Positions 43,501 through 51,829 of a stretch of 64,000 bases of DNA are shown here, in pieces; within the stretch, counting starts at the first letter, position 1; the number at the start of each line of letters is the position of its first letter. Origin of the DNA: Marinobacter salarius (GTDB taxonomy: Bacteria > Pseudomonadota > Gammaproteobacteria > Pseudomonadales > Oleiphilaceae); NCBI RefSeq assembly GCF_032922745.1, contig NZ_CP136693.1:2170001-2234000 (forward strand), written 5' to 3'. The position numbers and the translations under genes were made by a program. The notes beneath the pieces were generated by a model. It was given only the letters and a program-made list of their open reading frames with translations. It was not told the DNA's origin and did no database searches.

Positions 43501-44330
43501 ACTGGCCGGACGTGAATGTCCGTATTGCAGATCTCAATATGGATGGGGAAAGCGCCGGTAGCTGGTCGTTCCAACTGAGGCCCGACGCTGCACAGCTGCG
43601 GGTACAGGATATTGTTGGCGCTCTCAAATCCCTGACCCTGACGGGAGAGCTGGACTGGAGCATTGCGACCGGGCGTGAGGTCACCCGTTTTACCGGCGAT
43701 ATCAACGGTAACTCGCTGGCAGACCTGGGCACGTTGGTTGGCGCTGAGATTCCTTTTCGCAGTAAGAATACGGCAGTCAAGCTTGATATTGACTGGCCAG
43801 GCCGTCCCGATCAGTTCGATGTCTCTGGCCTCAGTGGCTCGGTCAGTGTGCGTTTTGACGACGGTGTTATCCTTGAGGGGAACAATACAGCTCAGCTGTT
43901 CCGGGTGTTCAACCTTCTCAACGCCGATACGCTCTGGCGCCGTCTGAAACTTGATTTTTCCGATCTGTACGAAGCTGGCGTCGCCTTCGATGCCATCTCC
44001 GGAAAGGCAAGCATGATCAACGGCTTACTAACGTTGGATCCGGAGTTGCAAGTGGTAGGGCCATCCGGTGCTTTCAAGCTTACAGGCACCTCCAACATGG
44101 TCGAGGAAACCCTCGACATGAGCATGGTGGTGGTGTTGCCGCTGACTCAGAACCTGCCTCTGGCCGCCTTGTTGATGGGGGCGGGCGCTCCGATTGGCGG
44201 TGCGTTGTTTGTACTCGACAAAGTGTTGGGCGACCCATTGAGCAAACTCACCAGTGCAACCTATAGTGTAAGTGGAAGCTGGGACGAACCAGATGTTCGA
44301 CTGAGGCGGGTATTCGATACCGGTAATTGA
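40599..44330 (+). CDS. yhdP: YhdP family AsmA-like protein
   Basis: A 1243-residue protein with one N-terminal membrane anchor (about residues 18-42, ASLIWWLVLAVVVLLALYAGI) and a very long periplasmic beta-rich region, ending in the AsmA-like C-terminal domain (LPLTQNLPLAALLMGAGAPIGGALFVLDKVLGDPLSKLTSATYSVSGSWDEPDVR). YhdP, TamB and YdbH are large periplasm-spanning proteins thought to carry phospholipids to the outer membrane. Length agrees with E. coli YhdP (1266). The start at 40599 has no clear ribosome-binding site. Confidence 0.93.
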   Translation: MASSVADQTLKHLLLRMASGAASLIWWLVLAVVVLLALYAGIGRQVTQNINEYRSSIEQRLSSELGQPVSIGALSSSWNWLDPTIVARDIVVVSENDRSDVAGSLKSVRIGLDFLASLMRLRIVLADFDADGLELTINQTPRGAVTIEGVDIPDPVANDLELWLDIAGKWLSDPSVKITRLDLGVRDANGTLRHVEVPQLDLIYRRGLFHASGRAMRPGTTEQLASFGLVGRHFFRGDFTGQIYADINSGRFFDGLAEEYAWRNIRAEGFDLGGQVWMTFRDGRIEQVSGNLETPYLQLGVGRQSLAPLEDIRATFGWRRHDSLAEHEPETTAKPWYTTGEFHLKELTWEWNGHTVSPFSLRFSHRDGGRRLIADALPLQPLRRLVVGMNLLPGRAERALENYRPTGRLDRMMLKLPTDDSRGFELTAALNNVGVRAHDGAPGASGLDGTLFVDRNGGFVRVSNDELSLGFPDLFRGFWSLRDVRAGVAWRFEGGVTRVYADDIGMVYGANTRLTGAFDLRMDQGGEDNLGLKVGVRDGTADMLADFVPVKVVDPDLYQWLTTAITKADIPSGEFYGHGQIDRDAPENSFSSSMVYRFEEASIRYDERWPEVADASGEVFIQDGRTRVDIRSGRTGGLELEPGEVRVVPEGEGIQLYVDASAPVPGSALAFWMDNSPLGELAGEAGRSITLDGDFHLDLGLGLPLVSDAPPTIKASVRADSGTLTYPEADLQWTQVNGELGFSSDEGFSENPLQAHFMGAPVTVLMRRSENAQSLNIRQYGRLDVRQLLDRTELPDSMDMGLSGDIGYQATLDVSPDTASAVTLYSDLAGLSVDWPDPLAKGIDDEAPLRVTVTPRQESGVDLSVDWQDRANLDMTWQAGMVDIALNELVLGDRQLTNMTVSARQSDSEWLVTADSEWTSGRVVWPRDDQPVSVDLERLTLYRSDSETDEGQESERQAQTFRDLEISNWPDVNVRIADLNMDGESAGSWSFQLRPDAAQLRVQDIVGALKSLTLTGELDWSIATGREVTRFTGDINGNSLADLGTLVGAEIPFRSKNTAVKLDIDWPGRPDQFDVSGLSGSVSVRFDDGVILEGNNTAQLFRVFNLLNADTLWRRLKLDFSDLYEAGVAFDAISGKASMINGLLTLDPELQVVGPSGAFKLTGTSNMVEETLDMSMVVVLPLTQNLPLAALLMGAGAPIGGALFVLDKVLGDPLSKLTSATYSVSGSWDEPDVRLRRVFDTGN

Positions 44331-44352
44331 TGGTTTTGGCAGGAGGGCCACG

Positions 44353-45213
44353 ATGTCAACGCAAAAAGACAACCCCGTCAAATGGCAGGCAAGTCGGGTG
44401 GCGGCGGTACAGATGGTCAGTACTCATGACATCGCCGCCAACCTCAACGAGGCAGCAAGGCTGCTGAAGGAGGCGGCTGACGCAGGCGCCAGCATTGCGG
44501 TGCTGCCCGAGAACTTTGCGGTACTGGCCACAAAACAGATGATCGGCTGCGGTCGACGGGAAGCAGAACCGGATAATGTGATTCGGCAATTCCTGGAGCA
44601 GCAAGCGGCCGAACTGGGTATCTGGGTGGTGGGAGGCTCTCTGCCCATTGCCTCCAGGCCGGACGGTTCCACCGTGGCCGAGCGGGTTCGCGCCTGCTGT
44701 TATGTTTACGACGACCGTGGCCGCGAGGTCGCCCGCTACGACAAGATCCATCTTTTTGATGCCACCGTGGAAGACGCTCAGGGGCAGTATCGCGAGTCAG
44801 ACACCTTCGAGCCGGGCGATGACGTAGTTGTGGTTGATACGCCGGCAGGGCGACTCGGCATGGCCATATGCTACGACCTGCGCTTCCCCGAACTGTTTCG
44901 GCAACTCAGGGAGAAGGACGCTGAATGGATATCCCTACCCAGTGCCTTTACCTGGCATACCGGTGACGCCCACTGGCATGCGCTGATACGTGCCCGTGCC
45001 GTTGAAAATCAGGTTTGGCTGGTGGCAGGGGCCCAGGGGGGGCAGAATAGTGAGCGTCGACGCACCTATGGGCACAGCGCGATCGTCGATCCCTGGGGCC
45101 GAATACTGTCCGAACTCGACGAGGGGCCGGGTGTCGTCATTGGCGAGCTTGATCGCGAAACACTCAAGGATATCCGCACGCGGATGCCCGTCTGGGAGCA
45201 CCGGAGACTTTAG
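44353..45213 (+). CDS. carbon-nitrogen hydrolase (nitrilase superfamily)
   Basis: A 286-residue nitrilase-fold amidase with the Glu-Lys-Cys triad at Glu53 (VLPENFAV), Lys131 (RYDKIHLFD) and Cys173 (MAICYDLRFPE). Its closest class is Nit1/NitA-like deaminated-glutathione amidase, which repairs a toxic transaminase by-product, but other omega-amidases fit as well. It follows yhdP by 22 bp in the same orientation. Convergent darP overlaps its stop by 4 bp. Confidence 0.88.
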   Translation: MSTQKDNPVKWQASRVAAVQMVSTHDIAANLNEAARLLKEAADAGASIAVLPENFAVLATKQMIGCGRREAEPDNVIRQFLEQQAAELGIWVVGGSLPIASRPDGSTVAERVRACCYVYDDRGREVARYDKIHLFDATVEDAQGQYRESDTFEPGDDVVVVDTPAGRLGMAICYDLRFPELFRQLREKDAEWISLPSAFTWHTGDAHWHALIRARAVENQVWLVAGAQGGQNSERRRTYGHSAIVDPWGRILSELDEGPGVVIGELDRETLKDIRTRMPVWEHRRL

Positions 45214-45740
45214 TTTCCGGCGGCTTCCGCGTCGTCGATGCACTCCCTGAGGTAGCGAAACAGCTTTCGCGGTTGACCGGTATTCTTTTCTTTCTGCACG
45301 TCCCGGCGAGCATTGCGTGCGAGGTTGCGCAGGTGCTGGATGTCGGCTGTGGTGCAGTAGTTCAGAAATTCGCCGACGGCCGGGTCGCCTTCCTCAATCA
45401 TCCGATCACGCCAGCGTTCCGCCAGGTGATGTCGGCGGGTGTGCTCTTCGCTTCCGGCATCAAATGCGTCGATGGCTCGAGTGAGCCCTTCCGGATCGTC
45501 TTCCTGGCGGATAATCTTGCCAATGTACTGCAGATGGCGGCGACGGGCTTCGTTCTGTCGAATGCGACGGGATTCCTCAATGGCCACCCGCAGGGTATCG
45601 CTGATGGGAAGGGTATTGAGCTGGTCGTTACTCAGATCGAGCATGCGCCTGCCGAGATCCTGCAACTGGTGCATTTCCCGCTTGAGTTGGGACTTGCTCG
45701 GGCCGAGGTATTCCGGGGCGTCGTCTTGGGAGTCGTTCAT
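45210..45740 (-). CDS. darP: ribosome biogenesis protein DarP (YjgA)
   Basis: A 176-residue DUF615 protein that binds pre-50S particles at late assembly (DarP in E. coli). The segment SQLKREMHQLQDLGRRMLDLSNDQLNTLPISDTLRVAIEESRRIRQNEARRRHLQYIGKIIR is the family's conserved helical core. The end overlaps the nitrilase stop by 4 bp on the opposite strand. mgtE lies 26 bp upstream in the same orientation. Confidence 0.94.
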   Translation of the reverse strand: MNDSQDDAPEYLGPSKSQLKREMHQLQDLGRRMLDLSNDQLNTLPISDTLRVAIEESRRIRQNEARRRHLQYIGKIIRQEDDPEGLTRAIDAFDAGSEEHTRRHHLAERWRDRMIEEGDPAVGEFLNYCTTADIQHLRNLARNARRDVQKEKNTGQPRKLFRYLRECIDDAEAAGN

Positions 45741-45766
45741 TTTGAGTCCGTGTTGTCGGATAACGG

Positions 45767-47128
45767 TTATCCGTAGAATATCGTCGCCAGACCAAGGAAG
45801 GCCATAAAGCCGACCACATCCGTGACCGTTGTCAGTATAACGCTACCGGCCAAGGCCGGATCAATGTTGCGGGACTTCAGGAACAGAGGCAGCACGGTGC
45901 CCACGAGGGCCGCGGCGATCAGGTTGATGATCAGAGCGGCGGCGATGATGGCGCCAATCATGATATCCCTGAACCAGAGGGTTGCCGCTGATGCAACCAC
46001 CACAGCCCAGAGCAATCCGTTCAGGGCTCCCGCAATAAATTCGCGGTTTAGCAGCCAGCCCACGTTAGCGCCGCTGATCTGTCCCACGGCCATGCCACGG
46101 ATCACCAGAGTCAGCGTCTGGCTGCCAGCGATGCCGCCCATGGAAGCCACGATAGGCATCAATACCGCCAAAGCCACCACTTTCTCGATGGTTGCCTCAA
46201 ACAGGCCGATCACGGCGGAGGCGGTAAAGGCCGTGAGCAGATTGATGCCTAGCCACACCGCCCGACGCCGGGTGGTCTTCAGGATGGGAGCGAAGGTGTC
46301 TTCGTCCTCATCGAGGCCGGCCATGCTCATCAGTGAGTGATCGGCATCCTCACGGATTACGTCAACCACGTCATCGATGGTGATTCGGCCCAGGAGTCGA
46401 CCTTCCTCACTGACTACGGGTGCTGAGATCAAGTCGTAACGTTCGAACAGGGTCGCCACCTTGGTGTCGGACAGGGTGACTGGTATCGCTTCAATGTCCG
46501 TGTCCATCACTTCCCGCACCGTTGCCGCTGGATTGGATACCAGCATTTTGGTGATTGGTAGCATGCCGATGAACTCGTCGCGTCGGCTGACCACGATAAG
46601 GCTGTCCGTCATCGGGGGCAGATTGCGATGACGACGCAGGTAGCGCAGAACCACGTCGATGCTGATGTCCGGACGCACCGTAATGGTGTCCGTGTTCATC
46701 AGGCCGCCGGCGGTGTCTTCCGGGTAGGAAAGTACTTCTTCGACGCGCTGACGGTCCTGCTCGTCCATGGTGTCCAGGACTTCCTGGATCACCGTGTCGG
46801 GCAATTGTTGCAGTAAGTCGGCCAGATCGTCCGACTCGAAATCCTCGATGATGTCAGCGAGTTCCTGAGCGTTTAGCTGGCTCAGGAAGTAACCTCGGAT
46901 ATCGTCGTTCAGATACTGGAGGACTTCACCTTCAAGCTGCTTGTCGACCAGGTTCCAGAGCAGGGCGCGCTGGCGGGGTGGTGATGATTCCAGCAGGTGG
47001 GCGATGTCACTGGGGCTCAGGCCGCCATTCAGGATGCGGGCGACCTGTTTCAGGGCGCCACTGTCCAGCGCTTCGCTCAGCGAGCGAAGACGTTGGCGCG
47101 CCTGGCTTTTTTCCAGAATATCGGTCAT
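45767..47128 (-). CDS. mgtE: magnesium transporter MgtE
   Basis: A 453-residue Mg2+ channel. The N-terminal MgtE_N superhelical domain (about residues 20-130), two CBS domains (about 135-260) and five C-terminal transmembrane helices (about 285-450) are in the normal order; the pore helix motif VASMGGIAGSQTLTLVIRGMA is visible. The CBS region senses intracellular Mg2+ and closes the channel. It is alone upstream of darP, with 112 bp to HPr on the other side. Confidence 0.95.
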   Translation of the reverse strand: MTDILEKSQARQRLRSLSEALDSGALKQVARILNGGLSPSDIAHLLESSPPRQRALLWNLVDKQLEGEVLQYLNDDIRGYFLSQLNAQELADIIEDFESDDLADLLQQLPDTVIQEVLDTMDEQDRQRVEEVLSYPEDTAGGLMNTDTITVRPDISIDVVLRYLRRHRNLPPMTDSLIVVSRRDEFIGMLPITKMLVSNPAATVREVMDTDIEAIPVTLSDTKVATLFERYDLISAPVVSEEGRLLGRITIDDVVDVIREDADHSLMSMAGLDEDEDTFAPILKTTRRRAVWLGINLLTAFTASAVIGLFEATIEKVVALAVLMPIVASMGGIAGSQTLTLVIRGMAVGQISGANVGWLLNREFIAGALNGLLWAVVVASAATLWFRDIMIGAIIAAALIINLIAAALVGTVLPLFLKSRNIDPALAGSVILTTVTDVVGFMAFLGLATIFYG

Positions 47129-47240
47129 GGATCACCCACAGTCAGAAAACCCTCGTATTATAGCGGAGTTAGGCGACATAGGTGAGGAAGAGTTGTAGGT
47201 GAATGCCGTAGACGGGCACGTATGTCCAGTGTGGAGCTGG

Positions 47241-47510
47241 TTATTCGCCTTCCCCGAAGTAGTCATTGATCAGCGTAACCAATGCATCGACAGCGTCGGA
47301 TTCATCCGGACCGTCCACAATCAGCTCTACCTCTGTCCCCTGGCTGGCGGCGAGCATCATTACCGGCATGATGCTTTTGGCGTCCACCTGTCTCCCTTTG
47401 CGGCTGATTTCAATACTGCTGTCGAACTCAGATGCCTTGGCAACCAGTTTGGCTGCCGCTCGGGCGTGGAGCCCGAGTTTGTTGATAATGGTAATGGGGC
47501 GGCGGATCAT
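47241..47510 (-). CDS. ptsO: HPr family phosphocarrier (NPr)
   Basis: An 89-residue HPr-like protein of the nitrogen PTS. The phosphorylated His15 is in NKLGLHARAAA and the regulatory-Ser position Ser46 in AKSIMPVMML. With PtsP (not in the window) and PtsN it forms a phospho-relay that controls potassium uptake and stress response. The start at 47510 (MIRRPITI) is the conserved one; the frame is open to 47636. rapZ lies 7 bp upstream. Confidence 0.94.
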   Translation of the reverse strand: MIRRPITIINKLGLHARAAAKLVAKASEFDSSIEISRKGRQVDAKSIMPVMMLAASQGTEVELIVDGPDESDAVDALVTLINDYFGEGE

Positions 47511-47517
47511 AGGCGGT

Positions 47518-48399
47518 TCAGCTGTTCCTGCTTTGCAGGTGGGGCAGCTCGGTGTGGCGAACCTGCACGTTGCTGTATTTGCCCGAGAAATAGCGGCCGA
47601 GCTGGTCGCAGATATAAACCGAACGATGTTGGCCACCGGTGCAGCCGATGGATATGGTCATATAGCTGCGGTTGCTGTCTGCAAACGATGGTAGCCAGTT
47701 TTCCAGGAATTGGGTCAGGTCTTCGACCATCTTACGGCTCAACGGCTCCTTTTCCAGGAAATCGATGACCGGCTGGTCGGTGCCCACGAACTGTCGAAGG
47801 CTGGTGTCCCAATAGGGGTTGGGCAGGCAGCGCACATCGAACACATAGTCCGAATCCAGTGGCACGCCGTGCTTGAACCCGAACGACTGGAACAGCAGCG
47901 CCAGTTCCTGGTGGCGCCTTCCCGCGACCCGTTGCTTCACCATATCCCGGAGCTCGTACATGGACAGCCCTGTGGTGTCGATGTAAAGGTCTGCCAGTTT
48001 TGACAGGGGCTCCAGAAGTTTCTTTTCGTTGCCAATGGCCTCCCGCAGGGAGGTTTTGTCATCACTCAGCGGGTGCTTCCGGCGGGTGGCATGGAAGCGC
48101 TGCAACAGAGACTGTTCATCGGCGTCGAGATAGATGACCTCGATGGTTACGCCGGTGTCCTGAAGGCTGCGGTAGATATCCTCGAAGTTGCTCAGCTCCC
48201 CGGAGAGGTTACGGGCGTCGATGCTGACCGCCATCTTTCCCAGCCGGCCAGGAGAATTCTGGTTGGTGGCTTCCTGCGTGAGAGGGAACAACAGGCCAAT
48301 AGGCAGGTTGTCGATGCAGTAAAAGCCCAGGTCTTCCAGAACATGTAACGCGGTACTTTTCCCGGAACCTGATCGGCCGCTGACGATGATCAGTTTCAT
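47518..48399 (-). CDS. rapZ: RNase adapter protein RapZ
   Basis: A 293-residue P-loop protein that controls GlcN6P synthase through RNase E and small RNAs in E. coli. The Walker A motif GRSGSGKS is at residues 8-15, and the C-terminal domain with TISIGCTGGQHRSVYI is conserved. It lies between ptsN and ptsO, the usual order rpoN-hpf-ptsN-rapZ-ptsO. Confidence 0.95.
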   Translation of the reverse strand: MKLIIVSGRSGSGKSTALHVLEDLGFYCIDNLPIGLLFPLTQEATNQNSPGRLGKMAVSIDARNLSGELSNFEDIYRSLQDTGVTIEVIYLDADEQSLLQRFHATRRKHPLSDDKTSLREAIGNEKKLLEPLSKLADLYIDTTGLSMYELRDMVKQRVAGRRHQELALLFQSFGFKHGVPLDSDYVFDVRCLPNPYWDTSLRQFVGTDQPVIDFLEKEPLSRKMVEDLTQFLENWLPSFADSNRSYMTISIGCTGGQHRSVYICDQLGRYFSGKYSNVQVRHTELPHLQSRNS

Positions 48400-48427
48400 A
48401 GCCCGTTCACCTTGGATGTGGAGTTGT

Positions 48428-48898
48428 TCAGCTTGTTTCGGCTGTCATCCGGCGATAGAGAGAGCCTGCATCAGTGCACTGACGCAGCTGGTCGCAGAAT
48501 GCACGTTCGTTGAACTTTTCGGCTAGCTGACTCAAAAGCTCAAGATGCTCGCTGGTGGCTTCCTTGGGGACAATCAAGGTGAAGACGAGATCCACCGGCT
48601 GGTTGTCGATAGCATCGAACGCAACGCCTTCTTCCAGGGTCAGCAAAACGCCGACCACGTGATCCAGCCCTTCCAGTCTGCAGTGGGGGATCGCGATGCC
48701 CTGTCCGATACCCGTGCTCCCCAGTCGCTCCCGTGCGACCAGGTTGGTGAATATCTGGGTGTCGCTGAGCAAAGAGTCGTGTTGCTGGATCTGCTCGGCA
48801 ATGGTTTCCATAACCCGCTTTTTGCTGGAGGCAGGCACCCGGCAAAGGGTTAGCTCCGGCGCGAGAATGTTCTCGATAGTCAGGGATGTGTCGGTCAT
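48428..48898 (-). CDS. ptsN: PTS IIA-like nitrogen-regulatory protein PtsN
   Basis: A 156-residue EIIA(Ntr) protein with the phospho-accepting His72 in GIAIPHCRLEGL. It has no sugar-transport role and instead regulates potassium channels and kinases by its phospho-state. rapZ follows 28 bp downstream; hpf is 93 bp upstream. Confidence 0.95.
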   Translation of the reverse strand: MTDTSLTIENILAPELTLCRVPASSKKRVMETIAEQIQQHDSLLSDTQIFTNLVARERLGSTGIGQGIAIPHCRLEGLDHVVGVLLTLEEGVAFDAIDNQPVDLVFTLIVPKEATSEHLELLSQLAEKFNERAFCDQLRQCTDAGSLYRRMTAETS

Positions 48899-48991
48899 GA
48901 ATCGACTGCAGTTCCGTAAAAAAAGGCTGCGGCACGTGTTGCATGGTTAGCCAGTGCCGCAGCTCGATTAACTGTCATGCAGGGGTGCGTC

Positions 48992-49300
48992 CTAGCGGGC
49001 GCCGTTCCCATGCATCCGGTCTACGTTCTTTTCCTTGTGCTTCAGGATCTGCCTGTCCAGCTTATCTACCAGTCCATCAATGGCAGCGTACATATCGCTG
49101 TTTTCGGCCTTTGCGTGAATCTCACCACCTATCACGTGAAGCGTAGCTTCCGCCATCTGGCGCACTTTTTCCACCTCAAGGGTAACCTGGCAATTGCTGA
49201 TATGGTCGAAGTGCCGCTCAAGCTTTTCAAATTTGCCTGATACGTAATCTTTCAGTGCGGGAGTCAGTTCTACGTGATGGCCTGAAATATTGAGTTGCAT
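48992..49300 (-). CDS. hpf: ribosome hibernation-promoting factor
   Basis: A 102-residue protein of the HPF/YfiA family that binds the 30S A- and P-sites and promotes 100S dimers in stationary phase. The N-terminal MQLNISGHHVELTPALKDYVSGKFEKLERHF and DMYAAIDGLVDKLDRQI are characteristic. It is a short HPF, without the C-terminal dimerisation domain of long HPF, so dimerisation would need RMF. Confidence 0.95.
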   Translation of the reverse strand: MQLNISGHHVELTPALKDYVSGKFEKLERHFDHISNCQVTLEVEKVRQMAEATLHVIGGEIHAKAENSDMYAAIDGLVDKLDRQILKHKEKNVDRMHGNGAR

Positions 49301-49323
49301 AGGCTTCTCCTGTTTTCAGCTTA

Positions 49324-49345
49324 CCGGCACCCGTTAGGATGCCGG
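49324..49345. repeat. short hairpin between rpoN and hpf
   Basis: CCGGCA (about 49324-49329) pairs with TGCCGG (about 49340-49345) around a 10-nt loop. There is no U-tract, so its role is uncertain. Confidence 0.3.
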
Positions 49346-49424
49346 CTGTGTGCCACAGCGTTATGCTGCAGGCGGTATATTTTCAGGAAAGGGCTCTCCC
49401 CGTGAGGCGGGGAACAGACGCTTT

Positions 49425-50951
49425 CTACACCAGTCGCTTTCGCTCGTTGGATGGAGGAATGTGCATTGCCTCGCGATACTTGGCCACGGTTCGTCTAGCC
49501 ACTTTGATACCCTGGTCTCCTAGCATGGCTGCAATTTTACTATCGCTCAATGGCTTTTTCGGAGTTTCCGTTGCAATCAGCTTTTTGATCATCGCGCGGA
49601 TTGCCGTGGATGAGCACTCTCCACCCTCGTCGGTACTGACATGGCTTGAGAAAAAATACTTAAGCTCAAATATGCCTCGCGGTGTGTGCATGTATTTCTG
49701 GGTGGTGACGCGTGAAATGGTCGACTCATGCATTTCCACCGCCTGGGCAATATCAGAAAGAATCAATGGTTTCATGGCTTCCTCGCCATGATCCAGGAAT
49801 CCCTGCTGGTGCTCGACAATACGGGTGGCCACCTTGAGCAGGGTTTCGTTACGGCTTTGCAGGCTCTTGATGAACCACTTTGCCTCCTGCAACTGGTCCC
49901 GCAGGTACGTGTTGTCGGCACTGCTGTCCGCCCGCTTTATAAGAGAAGCATAGCTTGCATTCACACGAATGCGCGGTGCAATTTCAGGATTCAGTTCCAC
50001 GCGCCAGCGCTCATTGTGTTTGCGCACGATCACATCGGGAATGACGTAGTCCGGCTCGGCCTGGTCCAGAGTGTCGCCAGGGCGCGGATTCAGTCCGGTA
50101 ATAAGGGCCAGCACATCCCGTAGCTGTTCTTCCTTCAGGCGGCTGCGACGTAACAGTTGGGCGTAATCACGGTTACCCAGCAGGTTTATGTAGTGGGTAA
50201 TCACCAGTCGGGCCTGAGCCAGCCAGGGTGTTTCCGGGGGCAGCTGATTCAGCTGGATCAGCAGGCATTCCTGCAGATTACGGGCGAACACGCCGGGTGG
50301 ATCGAAGTGCTGCAGGCGATGAAGAACGGCTTCCACTTCGTCCAGTTCCAGCGGGTCTTCATCGGATTCGTCCACCATGCCTGAGTGAATTTCCTCAAGC
50401 GGAGACGTCAGGTAGCCGTGGTTATCAACCGCATCCATCAGGGCGTGGGCAATGGCCTGATCCCGCTCGCTCATGGGCGTCAGGTTCAACTGCCATTCCA
50501 GGTGGTCCTGAAGCGTTTCAGTGGGGGAGTTGCGGGTTTCGAAGTCGTTGTCGTTTTCGTCGTCGTTACGGGCCGCTGAAGCTGGAGCGGACTGGTAAAT
50601 GTCATCCCAGGCGGTGTCGACGGGAAGGTCATCAGGAATGGTGTCGGGGCTATCCGTTTCTGATGACCAGTCAGGTCCGTTTTCGGATTCGTCCCAGTCC
50701 GTTGCGGTGTCGGAGGTGGTGTTGGATTCCTCGGTTGACGCTGTTTCAGAGGACTCGTTGTCATTGTCCGTGGATTCCGGACTCTGGTTGTCGTCGTCTT
50801 CCGAGGTTTCCAGCATTGGGTTGGATTCCAATGCCTGCTGGATTTCCTGCTGAAGGTCCAGGGTGGAGAGCTGCAGAAGCCTGATAGCCTGTTGCAGCTG
50901 GGGCGTCATGGTCAGGCTTTGGCCCAGCTTTAACTGTAATGAGGCTTTCAT
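49425..50951 (-). CDS. rpoN: RNA polymerase sigma-54 factor
   Basis: A 508-residue sigma-54. Region I is Gln/Leu-rich (LQLKLGQSLTMTPQLQQAIRLLQLSTLDLQQEIQQAL), region II is an acidic stretch (about residues 50-120) and region III carries the RpoN box ARRTVAKYRE (about 484-493) near the C-terminus. The start at 50951 (MKASLQL) matches the conserved N-terminus; ATG at 50957 is equally possible. It is flanked by lptB upstream and hpf downstream, the usual order, with tandem repeats in its leader. Confidence 0.97.
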   Translation of the reverse strand: MKASLQLKLGQSLTMTPQLQQAIRLLQLSTLDLQQEIQQALESNPMLETSEDDDNQSPESTDNDNESSETASTEESNTTSDTATDWDESENGPDWSSETDSPDTIPDDLPVDTAWDDIYQSAPASAARNDDENDNDFETRNSPTETLQDHLEWQLNLTPMSERDQAIAHALMDAVDNHGYLTSPLEEIHSGMVDESDEDPLELDEVEAVLHRLQHFDPPGVFARNLQECLLIQLNQLPPETPWLAQARLVITHYINLLGNRDYAQLLRRSRLKEEQLRDVLALITGLNPRPGDTLDQAEPDYVIPDVIVRKHNERWRVELNPEIAPRIRVNASYASLIKRADSSADNTYLRDQLQEAKWFIKSLQSRNETLLKVATRIVEHQQGFLDHGEEAMKPLILSDIAQAVEMHESTISRVTTQKYMHTPRGIFELKYFFSSHVSTDEGGECSSTAIRAMIKKLIATETPKKPLSDSKIAAMLGDQGIKVARRTVAKYREAMHIPPSNERKRLV

Positions 50952-50967
50952 AACCATGGTTCAGGAT

Positions 50968-51032
50968 CCGTCACTCGGTCTCTCTCTTCCGTCACTCAGG
51001 CTCTCTCTTTACGTCACTCGGGCGCTCTCTGG
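50968..51032. repeat. three imperfect tandem repeats in the rpoN leader
   Basis: Copies of CGTCACTCnGGCTCTCTCTT begin near 50968, 50989 and 51011, with a period of 21-22 bp. They occupy most of the gap between lptB and rpoN, and thus the 5' leader of rpoN. A two-turn spacing suits either repeated protein binding on one helix face or replication slippage. Confidence 0.75.
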
Positions 51033-51103
51033 AGCCGGGGTTGCATAAAAACTCTTTGTATGCTGGCTACTTGCCGCACCAAGCAAGTTCTTTGCCGAGT
51101 GTA

Positions 51104-51829
51104 CTACAGGCGAAACTCGTTGCCCAGATACACTTCCTTGACCTGCTGGTTGGCCAGTATATCGTCCGAGTTGCCAGAGGCAATGATATGGCCGCCACTG
51201 ACAATGTAGGCATTCTCGCAGATATCGAGGGTTTCCCGCACGTTGTGGTCGGTGATCAGTACGCCGATGCCCTTGTCCCGCAGGTGCCGGATGATCTGCT
51301 TGATGTCGCTCACTGAGATGGGATCGACCCCAGCGAAGGGCTCGTCCAGCAGGATGAATGCCGGCTCCATCGCCAGTGCGCGGGCAATCTCCACCCGTCG
51401 TCGCTCGCCACCTGACAGGGCCATGCCGACGCTATCGCGGATGTGGGTGATGTGAAACTCTTCAAGCAGTTCCTCCAGCTTAGCCTCCCGGTCCGCGCGC
51501 TTGAGTTTGCTGCGGGTTTCCAGGATGGCCAGTATGTTGTCGCGCACGGTGAGCTTGCGGAACACCGATGCTTCCTGGGGCAGGTACCCGATTCCCTTTC
51601 GGGCACGGCCGTGCATGGGCAGGGGCGTTATGTCCTGATTGTCGATGGTGATTCGACCGTTGTCGGCGGGAACCAGGCCAACAATCATGTAGAAACACGT
51701 CGTTTTGCCCGCGCCATTGGGTCCAAGAAGGCCGACTATCTCGCCGCTGCGAATTTCCAGGGAAACGTCGATGACGACCTTCTTCTGCTTGTAGCTTTTT
51801 GCCAGGTTACTGGCCCTGAGAACTGCCAT
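51104..51829 (-). CDS. lptB: LPS export ABC transporter ATP-binding protein
   Basis: A 241-residue ATPase of the LptB2FG complex that extracts LPS from the inner membrane. Walker A GPNGAGKT (about residues 37-44), the signature LSGGERRR and Walker B FILLDEPFAGVD are clear. It overlaps lptA by 23 bp and is preceded by lptC and kdsC in the usual order. Confidence 0.98.
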   Translation of the reverse strand: MAVLRASNLAKSYKQKKVVIDVSLEIRSGEIVGLLGPNGAGKTTCFYMIVGLVPADNGRITIDNQDITPLPMHGRARKGIGYLPQEASVFRKLTVRDNILAILETRSKLKRADREAKLEELLEEFHITHIRDSVGMALSGGERRRVEIARALAMEPAFILLDEPFAGVDPISVSDIKQIIRHLRDKGIGVLITDHNVRETLDICENAYIVSGGHIIASGNSDDILANQQVKEVYLGNEFRL

